Part shown: piece after piece, positions 8,096 through 20,276 of the stretch
Position numbering within the stretch: position 1 is the first letter of the stretch
How the letters are laid out: every line of letters begins with the position of its first letter
Source of the DNA: Ferrovibrio sp.
GTDB lineage: Bacteria > Pseudomonadota > Alphaproteobacteria > Ferrovibrionales > Ferrovibrionaceae
Length of the DNA: 50,872 nucleotides
Assembly: GCF_029255545.1 (NCBI RefSeq)
Contig: NZ_JANLJJ010000018.1
Location: forward strand, 1-50,872
Direction: 5' to 3'
Program-made: the position numbers and the translations under genes
The notes under the pieces: generated by a model
Told to the model about the DNA's origin: nothing
Databases searched by the model: none
The model's input: only the letters and a program-made list of their open reading frames with translations

Positions 8096-9743
8096 CTGGC
8101 CTGGCGCGCTCCGCGATTGCCCGCGTGTCGATGCCTTTGGGCAGGGTGCCGAAGGCATGGCCCCAGTCGCCGCCGAGGCGGCTGGCGCAGAAGGCATCGG
8201 CGATGGCCGGTATGGAATGGCGCACCAGCAGGGCGCCTTGCAGGGTCACCATCATCTTTTCCACCACGCGCCGCGCGCGATGCTCGATTTCGCCCAGGTC
8301 GTCGAATTCGGTCTTCAGGTCGGCAATGGCGGCATCCAGCCGCCGGTCGCTGCCCCGCGCCGGGTTGAGTTCGGCGAAATAGGCTTCCAGCCCGTCCGGG
8401 TTTTTCTGCATCGCGCGCAGCACATCGAGGCACATCACGTTGCCCGAGCCTTCCCAGATCGAGTTGAGCGGGATTTCCTTGTACAGCATGCCCAGCGGGC
8501 CTTCATCCACATAGCCGTTGCCGCCATGCACCTCCATGGCCTCGACCACGGCATTGGGCGCGCGCTTGCACACCCAATATTTTACCGCCGGGGTGCAGAG
8601 GCGGCGGAAGGCGGCCTCCTGCGGGTCATGGTCAGCCCGGTCGAAGGCGCGCGCCAGCCGCATCGCCAGCATGGTGGCGGCTTCCGATTCCACCGCTAGG
8701 TCTGCCACCACATTGGTCATCAGCGGCTGGTCGATCAGGTGACGCTGGAAGGCGCGGCGATGGAACACGTGATGCAGCGCCTGCGACACCGCGCCGCGCA
8801 GCAGCCCGGCCGAACCGAGCGCGCAGTCCAGTCGCGTATAGGTGCCCATTTCGATGATGGTGGGCACGCCGCGGCCTTCCTCGCCCAGCAGCCAGCCATG
8901 GGCGTTATGGAATTCGACCTCCGACGAGGCATTCGACTTGTTGCCGACCTTTTCCTTCAGACGCTGGATATGGATGGCATTCTTGGATCCGTCGGGCAGC
9001 CAGCGCGGCACGAAGAAGCAGCTCAGGCCTCCCGGCGACTGTGCCAGCACCAGATGCGCATCAATCTGCGGGCAGGAGAAAAACCATTTATGCCCGCTGA
9101 TGATGTATTCCGCGCCGGGACCACCGGCGCCTACCGGCATTGCCTTGGTGGTGTTGGCGCGCACATCCGAGCCGCCCTGCTTCTCGGTCATGCCCATGCC
9201 GATCAGCGCGCCGGTTTTCTGCGCCACCGGCTTGTTGGCGGCATCGTATTGCCGGGAATAGATCTTGGGCAGCCATTCGGCGGCAATCGCGGCATCGCGC
9301 TTGATCGCCGGTACGCAGCCATAGGTCATGGTGGTGGGGCACTGGCTGCCCGGTTCGATCTGCGCATGCATGATATAGGCGGCCGCGCGGGCCACATGGG
9401 CGCCGGCTTTCGGCTCGGCCCAGGGGGCGGAATGCAGGCCCTCGCCAATGATCAGGTTCATGATGCCGTGCCAGGCGGGATGGAATTCCACCTCGTCGCG
9501 GCGATGGCCGAAGCGGTCGAACAGTTTCAGCTGCGGCGGAAATTTATGCGCCAGCCGGCCCATTTCGATGGTCTCGGCGTCGCCCAGCCGGCTGCCATAG
9601 ACGGTGAGGCGGTCCTTCGCCCAGCCGGCGCCATTGCGATCGGCGGCGTCCATCAATGCCCGGTCGGTGGTGAACAGGTTGTAATTCTCCAGCGCGGGCG
9701 GCTGGTTCAGTACTTCATGGGTCTCGTAGGCGGCGGTGCTCAT
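8091..9743 (-). CDS. aidB: AidB-like acyl-CoA dehydrogenase family flavoprotein
   Basis: 550 aa from the ATG at 9743, preceded by AAAGGGA; a second ATG at 9758 has no better site. The N-terminus THEVLNQPPALENYNLFTTD is the AidB signature, not that of ordinary acyl-CoA dehydrogenases. FAD-domain motif MTEKQGGSDV is at 185-194, and EVHGGNGYVDEGP with SIWEGSGNVMCLDVLRAM marks the C-terminal active-site region; the extra C-terminal helical domain used by E. coli AidB to bind DNA is included in the length (E. coli 541 aa). AidB is induced by alkylation stress and may inactivate alkylating agents. The gene follows its TetR-type regulator by 17 bp. An AlkC-like repair gene lies 2.5 kb away. Confidence 0.85.
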   Translation of the reverse strand: MSTAAYETHEVLNQPPALENYNLFTTDRALMDAADRNGAGWAKDRLTVYGSRLGDAETIEMGRLAHKFPPQLKLFDRFGHRRDEVEFHPAWHGIMNLIIGEGLHSAPWAEPKAGAHVARAAAYIMHAQIEPGSQCPTTMTYGCVPAIKRDAAIAAEWLPKIYSRQYDAANKPVAQKTGALIGMGMTEKQGGSDVRANTTKAMPVGAGGPGAEYIISGHKWFFSCPQIDAHLVLAQSPGGLSCFFVPRWLPDGSKNAIHIQRLKEKVGNKSNASSEVEFHNAHGWLLGEEGRGVPTIIEMGTYTRLDCALGSAGLLRGAVSQALHHVFHRRAFQRHLIDQPLMTNVVADLAVESEAATMLAMRLARAFDRADHDPQEAAFRRLCTPAVKYWVCKRAPNAVVEAMEVHGGNGYVDEGPLGMLYKEIPLNSIWEGSGNVMCLDVLRAMQKNPDGLEAYFAELNPARGSDRRLDAAIADLKTEFDDLGEIEHRARRVVEKMMVTLQGALLVRHSIPAIADAFCASRLGGDWGHAFGTLPKGIDTRAIAERARPV

Positions 9744-9760
9744 GGCGTTCCCTTTCATTC

Positions 9761-10381
9761 TTATAATTTTCGCGGCGGCATCGGCCCGAGGGCCTGCACG
9801 CAGAACAGCGCCAGGCCGTTGATCAGTTTCTCCTGGTCGGTCTTTTTCGCCTGCGGTGCCAGCGGCCCGATCAGGGCCTCGTTCAGCGCGCCGACGATGG
9901 CCGAGGCCGTCAGCAGGGCATCCTGCGCGGCGATCTCGCCCGCGCGCATGCCGTCCTCGATGATGCCGATGAAGATGTCGCGATAGGGCAGGCGATAGCG
10001 CAAGCGCTCGGCCTCGATCAGCGGGTCGACCGGCTCGGCCAGCAGGGCATAGGCCAGTCGCCGGCCTTTCAGGGCGCGCCGGGCAAACACCTCCACCACG
10101 CGGGTCAGCCGCTGGCGCGCCCGCCCGCCCTGGGCGGCTGCCTCGGCGCAGACGTCGATCTCGCGTTGCGAGCCGCGACGGAACACCTCGTCGAACAATT
10201 CGGCCTTGGAGGGGAAATAGCGATACAGCGCGCCGGTGCTCAGACCCGCTTCGGCGGCAATCGCCGGAATGCCGGCGCCGCCATAGCCTTCCCGGGCCAC
10301 CAGCTTCAGGGCAGCCGTAACGATGCGCTCCCGCGTCTCAGCCAGGCGCGCCACCACGGTCTCGGTCCGGCGATAGGCCAT
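9761..10381 (-). CDS. TetR-family transcriptional regulator
   Basis: 206 aa from the ATG at 10381, chosen because AGGAGGAG lies 8-16 bases upstream; a TTG at 10402 would overlap the operator. The N-terminal helix-turn-helix is clear: RIVTAALKLVAREGYGGAGIPAIAAEAGLSTGALYRYFPSKAELFDEVF (residues about 19-67). The C-terminal two thirds is a variable helical ligand domain with no known signature. It lies immediately upstream of the aidB-like gene (17-bp gap, same strand), and a perfect 28-bp palindrome stands 20 bp before its start, so it most likely represses itself and aidB until a ligand binds. Confidence 0.9.
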   Translation of the reverse strand: MAYRRTETVVARLAETRERIVTAALKLVAREGYGGAGIPAIAAEAGLSTGALYRYFPSKAELFDEVFRRGSQREIDVCAEAAAQGGRARQRLTRVVEVFARRALKGRRLAYALLAEPVDPLIEAERLRYRLPYRDIFIGIIEDGMRAGEIAAQDALLTASAIVGALNEALIGPLAPQAKKTDQEKLINGLALFCVQALGPMPPRKL

Positions 10382-10400
10382 CTGCCGTGTCTCCTCCTGC

Positions 10401-10428
10401 AAAGAAGTGAAACATGTTTCACTTCTTT
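10401..10428. promoter_or_regulatory. Perfect 28-bp palindrome, probable TetR operator
   Basis: Half-site AAAGAAGTGAAACA (10401-10414) is followed at once by its exact reverse complement (10415-10428). It stands in the 63-bp gap between the beta-barrel gene and the tetR-like gene, 20 bp upstream of the latter's ATG. Length, perfect symmetry and position fit a TetR-family autoregulatory operator. Confidence 0.85.
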
Positions 10429-10444
10429 GGGCAAGCTGAATGAC

Positions 10445-11527
10445 TCAGAACTTCATCGCCAGATTCAGCCGGGCCCGGGTCAGGTAGGGATCGGCCACGC
10501 CATCGGTGGCTTCCTGGCTGACGCTGTAGCCGGCCATCAGGGTCATCGCCCGGCTGGCCAGCACCGCCGGTGTCCAGTGCAGCTGCAAATCCAGGCTCTG
10601 GCGGCTGCCGGCCAGCGGCAGGGCGCTGCCGGTGCTGAAATCGCGTTTTTCGCTCAGGCCGAATTCATGGTTGGCGGTGAAGGCCAGGTCCTCGCCCAGC
10701 GGCAGGCCAATCATCAGGCCGAGGATGTTGAGGTCCTTTTCCTGCTGGTAGCTGTATTCGTTGCGGCGCTGGGCCGAGGCGCCGAGACGCCAGCCGCCGG
10801 CGAAATGCCGCGCCAGCGCGATGCGGTGGCGTTCGGTGCTGTTATCCGCGGCCGGATTGCCGGGATGGAACTGCGCATCATAGCCTGACGACAGCGTCAG
10901 TGTCAGGTCGCGCGCCAGCGTGGTGGAGATCTGGTTGTCGACGCCGACCCGCCGGCTGGCGCTGCCAGCCAGTTCGCCCCAGTTGATCGCCGCATTCGGA
11001 TTGACCCGGAAACGGATGCCGTAATCTTCATAGGCAAGGCCGAAGCGGCTGCTGACGGATTTTTCGTCCTGGTCCGCGCCGCTCTCGATCTGGTTCACCG
11101 CACTGGCATTGGTGAGCTGCAATCCACCGAATACCGGCAGGTCATAGGCGGCGGAAACCGCGCCGGGCTGCAGGGCGGCCAGCTCCTCGCTGTAGACCCG
11201 CAGCTTCAGGTCATCCTCGGCATCGCGGCCGTAGAAGGGTGGCGGGTTGGCGATGCCGGCGATGTCGGTCGGGCCAAAGAGCGGCCGGCGCGCCAGCAGG
11301 CGCAGGCCGGCATCGGGATCGAAACTGAGCGGCAAGATGGACTGCGGCAGGGCAGCCGGCAGTATCGGCTCGATGCTGCAATAGGCCGGGGCGGCGGCGC
11401 TGGCGAAAAGCGGGCAGTCGGGCAGGGCCTGTTGCGCCACCGCGGCCTGCGCCCACAGGCCATGCATCCACAGGCCAGGCAGCAACAGAAAAAGAATGGC
11501 GAATCTGCGGGCCAGGATGCCCCCCAC
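10445..11527 (-). CDS. Predicted outer-membrane beta-barrel protein of unknown function
   Basis: 360 aa, GTG start. A signal peptide is evident (ARRFAILFLLLPGLWMHGLWAQAAVA, residues 6-31). From about residue 110 the sequence alternates polar and hydrophobic residues in strands separated by Asp/Asn-rich turns, and the chain ends TRARLNLAMKF: a terminal Phe after alternating hydrophobics is the C-terminal signature recognised by the BAM complex. I do not recognise the family; the strand count suggests a barrel of 12 or so strands. It lies upstream of the tetR-aidB pair on the same strand but is separated from it by the palindrome. The start has no clear ribosome-binding site, so a different start is possible. 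Confidence 0.7.
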   Translation of the reverse strand: MGGILARRFAILFLLLPGLWMHGLWAQAAVAQQALPDCPLFASAAAPAYCSIEPILPAALPQSILPLSFDPDAGLRLLARRPLFGPTDIAGIANPPPFYGRDAEDDLKLRVYSEELAALQPGAVSAAYDLPVFGGLQLTNASAVNQIESGADQDEKSVSSRFGLAYEDYGIRFRVNPNAAINWGELAGSASRRVGVDNQISTTLARDLTLTLSSGYDAQFHPGNPAADNSTERHRIALARHFAGGWRLGASAQRRNEYSYQQEKDLNILGLMIGLPLGEDLAFTANHEFGLSEKRDFSTGSALPLAGSRQSLDLQLHWTPAVLASRAMTLMAGYSVSQEATDGVADPYLTRARLNLAMKF

Positions 11528-11671
11528 AATGCACGCTGGCGATGGCCGGCATCAGGCGGAGCCATCGACTGCGAAATCCCAATCGCACCTTTAACGCAGA
11601 TTCCTGTGGCAAGATTGCGGCGCTGCGGTTAGGCAATAGGGGTTGCGCATGAAGGAAACCCGATCCAAGCC

Positions 11672-12217
11672 ATGAAACTGGTGTTCATCTACGGCAAACC
11701 CGCCACCGGCAAGCTTACCGTCGCCCGCGAGCTGGCGGCGCTCACCGGCTACAAGCTGTTTCACAACCAGATGACGGTCGACCTGCTGCTGCCGGTTTTC
11801 GAATTCGGCAGCCCATCCTTTGTCGAACTGCGCGAACAGATCTGGTTGTCGGTGATCGAGCAGGCGGCAAGGGCACGCCTGTCTGGCCTGATCTTCAACT
11901 TCGCGCCGGAGACGACCGTACGGAAGAATTTCATCGACCGCGTCATCGACGTGGTCGCCGGGGCCGGCAGCCGGGTGCATTTCGTCGAGCTGACCTGCCC
12001 GATGGACGAGGTCTATCGCCGCATCGACAGCAAATCGCGCCGCAAGACCGGCAAACTCACCTCGCACGAGGATTACAAAAAGCTGGAAGCGGCCGGCGTA
12101 TTCAGCACGGCGCATATGCCCAAGGCGGACCTGACCGTCGATACGTCGCAGCTGCAGCCGGCCGAGGCCGCCGAAGCAATCCTCAAGGGCCTGCGCCTGC
12201 CACGCGCGACGGCCTGA
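11672..12217 (+). CDS. P-loop kinase-like ATPase
   Basis: 181 aa. It opens with MKLVFIYGKPATGKLTVARELA, a Walker A loop GKPATGKLT at residues 8-16, followed by TGYKLFHNQMTVDLL and, mid-chain, SGLIFNFA, which fits a Walker B strand. HFVELTCPMDEVYRRIDSKSR resembles the LID region of shikimate kinase-like and AAA_33 proteins that phosphorylate small molecules. No specific substrate can be named. It is divergent from the beta-barrel gene across 144 bp and its 3' end is only 3 bp from the convergent AlkC-like gene. Confidence 0.75.
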   Translation: MKLVFIYGKPATGKLTVARELAALTGYKLFHNQMTVDLLLPVFEFGSPSFVELREQIWLSVIEQAARARLSGLIFNFAPETTVRKNFIDRVIDVVAGAGSRVHFVELTCPMDEVYRRIDSKSRRKTGKLTSHEDYKKLEAAGVFSTAHMPKADLTVDTSQLQPAEAAEAILKGLRLPRATA

Positions 12218-12220
12218 AGG

Positions 12221-13363
12221 TTATAGCAGAAGCCTGAACGTCCCGTCCGCCAGGCTTTGCCCATTCACCAGGATTTCCAGCTTATGCTCGCCGGCATAAT
12301 AGCGGCGGGTGGTGATGGGTTTGAGCGAGTGCACCTTGTCCAGTGTCACGGATTCGCCGGGGCCCAGCCGAGGCTTGGCCAGCTTGAACACCTTGGCCTG
12401 CAGGCCGCCGCGGGCATTGCGCCAATGGATGGCGTAGTCCACCGATAACCGGGCCGCCTTTTTGCCGTCATGGCGCAGGCTGACGCTGAAGGCCAGCGTG
12501 TCGCCCACGCGGTAGCGTTGTTTGGCGATGGCGAAATCCAGTGCGGCGACCGGTGCCCTGTGATCAAAGCCCAGCAGGTCGAGTGCCCGGCGGTCACCCT
12601 TCTTCACCAGGGTGCGCAGGCCGTGGCGCACGCTGTCGGCCGTGCCGTCGCGATCCTCGGCCTGCCAGCGTCGGACCGTGGCGATCACGGCGTCGGGATT
12701 GTCCTTGGCGATGTCGTTCAGGTTGTTGGCCACTGAGCGGCGCACGGACTCGTGCGGGTCGGCGCGCAGCGTTTCGATGATCTCCAGCACCGGCGCCGGG
12801 TCGGCGATGAACCGCTTCAGCCGCAAGCCCCAGGGCAGGCGCGGGCGCAGGCCCTCCGAACACAGCCGTCGCACCGCCCAGTGCGGATCGTCGGTCCAGC
12901 CACGCACGGCCTGCATGGCCAGGTCGTAATGCCGTTCCACGTAATAGCGGATATCGAACTCGGCGCTGAAATGCCGCGTCATCTGGCGCAGGGCATCGAG
13001 CGATAGCTCGGGATGGTCCAGCCCGTAAGCGCCAACGAAATTCAGTAGCGGCAGATGGCGGAAACCGCCCATGCCGTCGATGCCGCCTGTGTTGTCATCG
13101 GGACCCAGGCTGTTCAGCAGGATCTCCAGCGCGTCGGGGTAATCCGGCGGCAGATGGCGGCGCAGGCCATCGGCAATCGCCCGTGCCCGCTGCATCAGCG
13201 ACAGCGGCGGCAGCACGGCCATCACCGCCTTGCGGAAATGATCGACCGGGAATGCCGGATGGGCCGCGCTCACCCGCTCGGCGATGTCGCCCACGATGGC
13301 GCTGTTATAAAAATCCTTCAGGGCGTCGGCCACGGATGGACCCGGGTTGATAGAGACAGTCAA
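12221..13363 (-). CDS. DNA alkylation repair protein, AlkC-like (HEAT-like repeats plus Ig-like domain)
   Basis: 380 aa with a TTG start at 13363 (weak GGAA just upstream); a GTG eleven codons later is an alternative. Residues 1-265 are helical HEAT-like repeats, including DDPHWAVRRLCSEGLRP (158-174) and PHESVRRSVANNLNDIAKD (203-221), hallmark sequences of the AlkC/AlkD fold. Residues about 268-380 are beta-rich (RYRVGDTLAFSVSLRHDGK, ending HKLEILVNGQSLADGTFRLLL) and fit the immunoglobulin-like domain that distinguishes AlkC from AlkD. These glycosylases excise cationic N3- or N7-alkylated bases without flipping them. The linkage to aidB 2.5 kb away suggests a local alkylation-defence group, but each has its own transcription unit. 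Confidence 0.85.
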   Translation of the reverse strand: MTVSINPGPSVADALKDFYNSAIVGDIAERVSAAHPAFPVDHFRKAVMAVLPPLSLMQRARAIADGLRRHLPPDYPDALEILLNSLGPDDNTGGIDGMGGFRHLPLLNFVGAYGLDHPELSLDALRQMTRHFSAEFDIRYYVERHYDLAMQAVRGWTDDPHWAVRRLCSEGLRPRLPWGLRLKRFIADPAPVLEIIETLRADPHESVRRSVANNLNDIAKDNPDAVIATVRRWQAEDRDGTADSVRHGLRTLVKKGDRRALDLLGFDHRAPVAALDFAIAKQRYRVGDTLAFSVSLRHDGKKAARLSVDYAIHWRNARGGLQAKVFKLAKPRLGPGESVTLDKVHSLKPITTRRYYAGEHKLEILVNGQSLADGTFRLLL

Positions 13364-13542
13364 AGTTCCATATATGTTCCTGAATCGCCTGTCCAGCGGT
13401 AACCGGCCGAATGGCGAGAATCCCGCAAAGTGATTGGATTTGATGGAAAACGGATCGTGCAGGCTGGCAAGCGGCGGCTTTTGCCGGAAAGCGTCAGGAA
13501 AGGCTCAATCACGTCGAAAACCGACGCAAAAGGGTCGAAATA

Positions 13543-13564
13543 ATATCAGTGATATCACTGATAT
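13543..13564. promoter_or_regulatory. Perfect 22-bp palindrome between hydantoinase and alkC-like genes
   Basis: Half-site ATATCAGTGAT (13543-13553) followed by its exact reverse complement. It contains two overlapping GATATC-centred boxes. It sits 36 bp after the hydantoinase stop and about 180 bp upstream of the AlkC-like start, on the same strand order, so it may be an operator for the repair gene. No T-run follows, so it is not a normal terminator. The remaining 237-bp gap shows nothing else I can name. Confidence 0.45.
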
Positions 13565-13600
13565 CATTCCGCCGGCTGATCGGGCGAATACTGTTGTAGG

Positions 13601-17248
<3,648 letters not shown>

Positions 17249-17301
17249 CTGAGGAGGCTCCGGAAGGTCGGCCAGGATGGATCAGGGCCAGACGGTTACA
17301 A

Positions 17302-17324
17302 AACGTTGATAAATTGTCAACGTT
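17302..17324. promoter_or_regulatory. Inverted repeat upstream of the hydantoinase gene, probable MarR-type operator
   Basis: AACGTTGA-TAAATTG-TCAACGTT: perfect eight-base arms around a seven-base A/T-rich centre, in the 92-bp gap between the winged-helix regulator's stop and the hydantoinase ATG, 54 bp before the latter. The size and TTGA/TCAA core fit MarR-family sites. Confidence 0.65.
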
Positions 17325-17340
17325 GGCCGGCGGATTTTCA

Positions 17341-17934
17341 TCACAGCGAGGCGGCGGCCCGGGCGGCCTGGTCGTACATCCCAGACAGGGCCCGCATCAG
17401 GTCAGCGATCCGCGACAGGTCAGCCTGGCCTTCTCCGATCTTGGCCTGGCCCATCTGGGGCTGGCCGATCAGGGCATAGGCCTCGCCGAGCAGTTCCTCG
17501 CGGATCTTGCGATATTCCAGGCACAGCGCCCGGCCCTTGGCGGTGGTGGAATAGAAGATTTCCTTGCCGCGCCGCTCGCCGCTGACCAAGCCCAGGCGCA
17601 CCATTTTCTTAAGGCCGTAATTCACCGTGTGGCTGTCCTCGACATTCAGCACCAGGCAGAGATCGGCCAGCCGTTTGGGGCGATCCCGGTGGTTGATGCT
17701 GTGCAAAACCATGACGTCCAGCGCGGCCAGGTCGGGCTGCCCGGCTGCCGTCATGCAGCGCACGATCCAGCGCGCGAAGGCATTGCCGCTCATCATCAGG
17801 GCGAATTCGAATTCGCTCAGGGCTGTCAGTTTCTCGCTGGCCAGATGGGCCGAGGAGACGATGGGGCGCCGCCGGGGTGCAGGCTTTCCGGTCCTGGCTT
17901 TGCCGCTTGCGCCGCTTGTTTTTGATTTTCCCAT
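17341..17934 (-). CDS. Winged-helix (MarR-like) transcriptional regulator
   Basis: 197 aa from the ATG at 17934; the frame stays open 65 codons upstream, but that stretch (Arg/Gly-rich, overlapping the divergent permease start) looks non-coding. A basic Lys/Arg tail (1-25) precedes the fold. LDVMVLHSINHRDRPKRLADLCLVLNVEDSHTVNYGLKKMVRLGLV (about 72-117) is the helix-turn-helix and SGERRGKEIFYSTTAKGRAL (118-137) the wing, as in winged-helix proteins of the MarR superfamily. It is the gene just before the hydantoinase and probably regulates it through the repeat at 17302-17324. A GAAA-capped hairpin at 17959-17979 lies upstream of its start. Confidence 0.82.
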   Translation of the reverse strand: MGKSKTSGASGKARTGKPAPRRRPIVSSAHLASEKLTALSEFEFALMMSGNAFARWIVRCMTAAGQPDLAALDVMVLHSINHRDRPKRLADLCLVLNVEDSHTVNYGLKKMVRLGLVSGERRGKEIFYSTTAKGRALCLEYRKIREELLGEAYALIGQPQMGQAKIGEGQADLSRIADLMRALSGMYDQAARAAASL

Positions 17935-18085
17935 ATTGCTGCCTGTTTGCTGTCCTGACCTGCCGCGAAAGCGGGCAGGCCGCGCCGGCCGGAGGGCTTT
18001 CGCATACCCCCCTTGCATGCGGCGCATAACCATACCGGAAAGAAGCGTAGCCCCTGACCGGTCGGGTTTGCTAGGGTCCCCGCCC

Positions 18086-19006
18086 ATGAAGCCCCAGCAC
18101 CTTGCCCTGATGCTGCTGATCTGCGCCATCTGGGGCTACAATTTTGTCGCCTCTAAGATAGCGGTTTCGCAGTTTCCGCCGGTATTCTTTACCGGGCTGC
18201 GTTTTCTTGGCCTCGCCCTGCTGATGGCGCCGTGGCTAAAATGGCAGAAGGGGCAGATGCATCTGGTCCTGCCCGCCGCCCTGATGATGGGGACCCTGCA
18301 CTTCTCGCTGATGTTCAACGGTATCGCCCTGGCCGACGACGTGTCTGTGGTGGCCGTGGTGGTGCAACTGGGCGTGCCGATTTCCACCCTGATGGCCTGG
18401 GGCATGCTAGGAGAGCGCGTGCGATGGAAACGTGGGCTGGGCATCGCTCTGGCCTTTCTGGGCACCATGGTCATCAGTTTCGACACCAGGGTTATGGGTT
18501 ATCAGGGTGCCATCCTGTTCTGTATCGGCAGCGTGCTGGCCATGTCGTATGGCCAGATTCTCGTACGCCGCATTCGCGGAGTTGATACTTTCACCATGCA
18601 GGCCTGGGTCGGCGCGATCAGTGCGCCTAGCCTTTTGCTGATCTCCTTCATGACCGAAAGTGGCCAGGTCGACAGCGCTATGATGGCGGACTGGACACAC
18701 TGGGCGACGCTCGGCTATGCCGTTCTCGGCGTTTCTCTGATCGGCCATGGCGGCGCCTATTTCCTGCTGCGCCGCTATCCCGTCAGTATCGTGAATCCCG
18801 GTTTCACTCTGGCGCCGATCCTGGGTATCGCCTCCGGCATCGTTTTTCTTAACGAGAGCCTGAGCGGCCGGGTGCTGATCGGTTCGGCCATGACGCTTGT
18901 GGGCGTTCTGATCGTGACATTGCGTGAGGCGCAGGCGGCAGAGGCACGCGGACTGACGCCCGCCGAGGCGCCAGACAAGATTGTTGGTAAGGTAGCGGGC
19001 GAGTAG
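18086..19006 (+). CDS. DMT-superfamily (EamA) permease
   Basis: 306 aa from the ATG at 18086; an upstream extension of the frame overlaps the divergent regulator and is not credible. Two EamA repeats of five helices each: residues about 5-130 (LALMLLICAIWGYNFVASKIAV, the classic DMT opening with W-G-x-N/S-F) and 145-285 (GHGGAYFLLRRYPVSIVNPGFTLAPILGIASGIVFLNE, with the usual APILG and E before the last helix). These proteins export amino acids or other metabolites; the substrate is unknown. Only 2 bp separate its stop from the amidase start, so the two genes are probably co-transcribed. Confidence 0.9.
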   Translation: MKPQHLALMLLICAIWGYNFVASKIAVSQFPPVFFTGLRFLGLALLMAPWLKWQKGQMHLVLPAALMMGTLHFSLMFNGIALADDVSVVAVVVQLGVPISTLMAWGMLGERVRWKRGLGIALAFLGTMVISFDTRVMGYQGAILFCIGSVLAMSYGQILVRRIRGVDTFTMQAWVGAISAPSLLLISFMTESGQVDSAMMADWTHWATLGYAVLGVSLIGHGGAYFLLRRYPVSIVNPGFTLAPILGIASGIVFLNESLSGRVLIGSAMTLVGVLIVTLREAQAAEARGLTPAEAPDKIVGKVAGE

Positions 19007-19008
19007 TC

Positions 19009-19773
19009 ATGCGTCTGATCGATCATCCTTCGCCAAATTTCGACGAGCGCAGCGGGCGCCGTCCGGTCAATATCGTCGTGCTGCATTATACCGGCATGCC
19101 GGATGCCGCCGTGGCGTTGCAGCGATTGTCGGATCCGGAATCGAAGGTCAGCGCGCATTACGTGATTGATGAGGACGGTACGGTCTACCGTCTGGTGCCC
19201 GAGGATAAGAGGGCCTGGCATGCCGGCGTGTCGTTCTGGCGCGGGGTGCGCGATGTGAATGCGCGTTCGATCGGCATCGAGCTGGTCAATCCGGGTCATG
19301 AATTCGGCTATCGCGAATTCCCGGCGGCGCAGATCGACGGCCTGCTGGAATTGCTGGGCGATATCGCCTCGCGACATGAGGTGATGCCAGGCAATTATGT
19401 TGGCCATTCGGATATCGCGCCGCAGCGCAAGGATGATCCGGGCGAGCTGTTTCCCTGGCACCGGCTGGCGGCGGCCGGCTTCGGTCGCTGGTGGGCCCCG
19501 GATTTCAAGGTTTCGCCGCATGCTCCGGCCCTGCATCCGGGTGATCGCGGCGGCGCCGTGCTGGAACTGCAGGTGGCGCTGGACCGCATCGGTTATGGCA
19601 TCGAAGGCAGCGGCGTTTACGACCAGCTTACCGAGGCTGTTGTGCGCGCTTTCCAGCGGCATTACCGGCCGGCCCTGCTGGACGGGGTCAGCGATCCGGA
19701 AACCACCAGCCTGATCCATCACATCTCGGAGCAGGTCAGCATGCGGCGCGCCTGCACGGATAAAACCGCCTGA
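19009..19773 (+). CDS. N-acetylmuramoyl-L-alanine amidase (AmpD-like) with peptidoglycan-binding domain
   Basis: 254 aa, no signal peptide, so a cytoplasmic or leaderless enzyme. Amidase_2 domain at about 15-155: LHYTGM gives H26, GHSDIAPQRKDDPGELFPW gives H133 and D143, matching the three zinc ligands of AmpD with the same spacing, and IGIELVN gives the catalytic Glu E91. Residues about 175-245 are a PG_binding_1 domain (GDRGGAVLELQVALDRIGY, AVVRAFQRHY). It cleaves the bond between MurNAc or anhydroMurNAc and L-Ala in recycled muropeptides. Its position beside the cell-wall cluster fits this. Confidence 0.93.
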   Translation: MRLIDHPSPNFDERSGRRPVNIVVLHYTGMPDAAVALQRLSDPESKVSAHYVIDEDGTVYRLVPEDKRAWHAGVSFWRGVRDVNARSIGIELVNPGHEFGYREFPAAQIDGLLELLGDIASRHEVMPGNYVGHSDIAPQRKDDPGELFPWHRLAAAGFGRWWAPDFKVSPHAPALHPGDRGGAVLELQVALDRIGYGIEGSGVYDQLTEAVVRAFQRHYRPALLDGVSDPETTSLIHHISEQVSMRRACTDKTA

Positions 19774-19791
19774 TCAGGCCCGGTTTCTGCC

Positions 19792-19820
19792 TTGACGGCG
19801 GCGGCGGGCGAGCCTACCTG
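19792..19820 (+). promoter_or_regulatory. Predicted rnpB promoter
   Basis: TTGACG (19792-19797), 17-bp spacer, TACCTG (19815-19820), starting 18 bp after the amidase stop. The predicted start (about 19827) agrees with the 5' strand of the RNase P P1 helix at 19826. Confidence 0.6.
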
Positions 19821-19825
19821 TGCCC

Positions 19826-20240
<415 letters not shown>

Positions 20241-20276
20241 TTTTCCTCGATGAGGCTGGTGGGAAGGGTACCTTGC

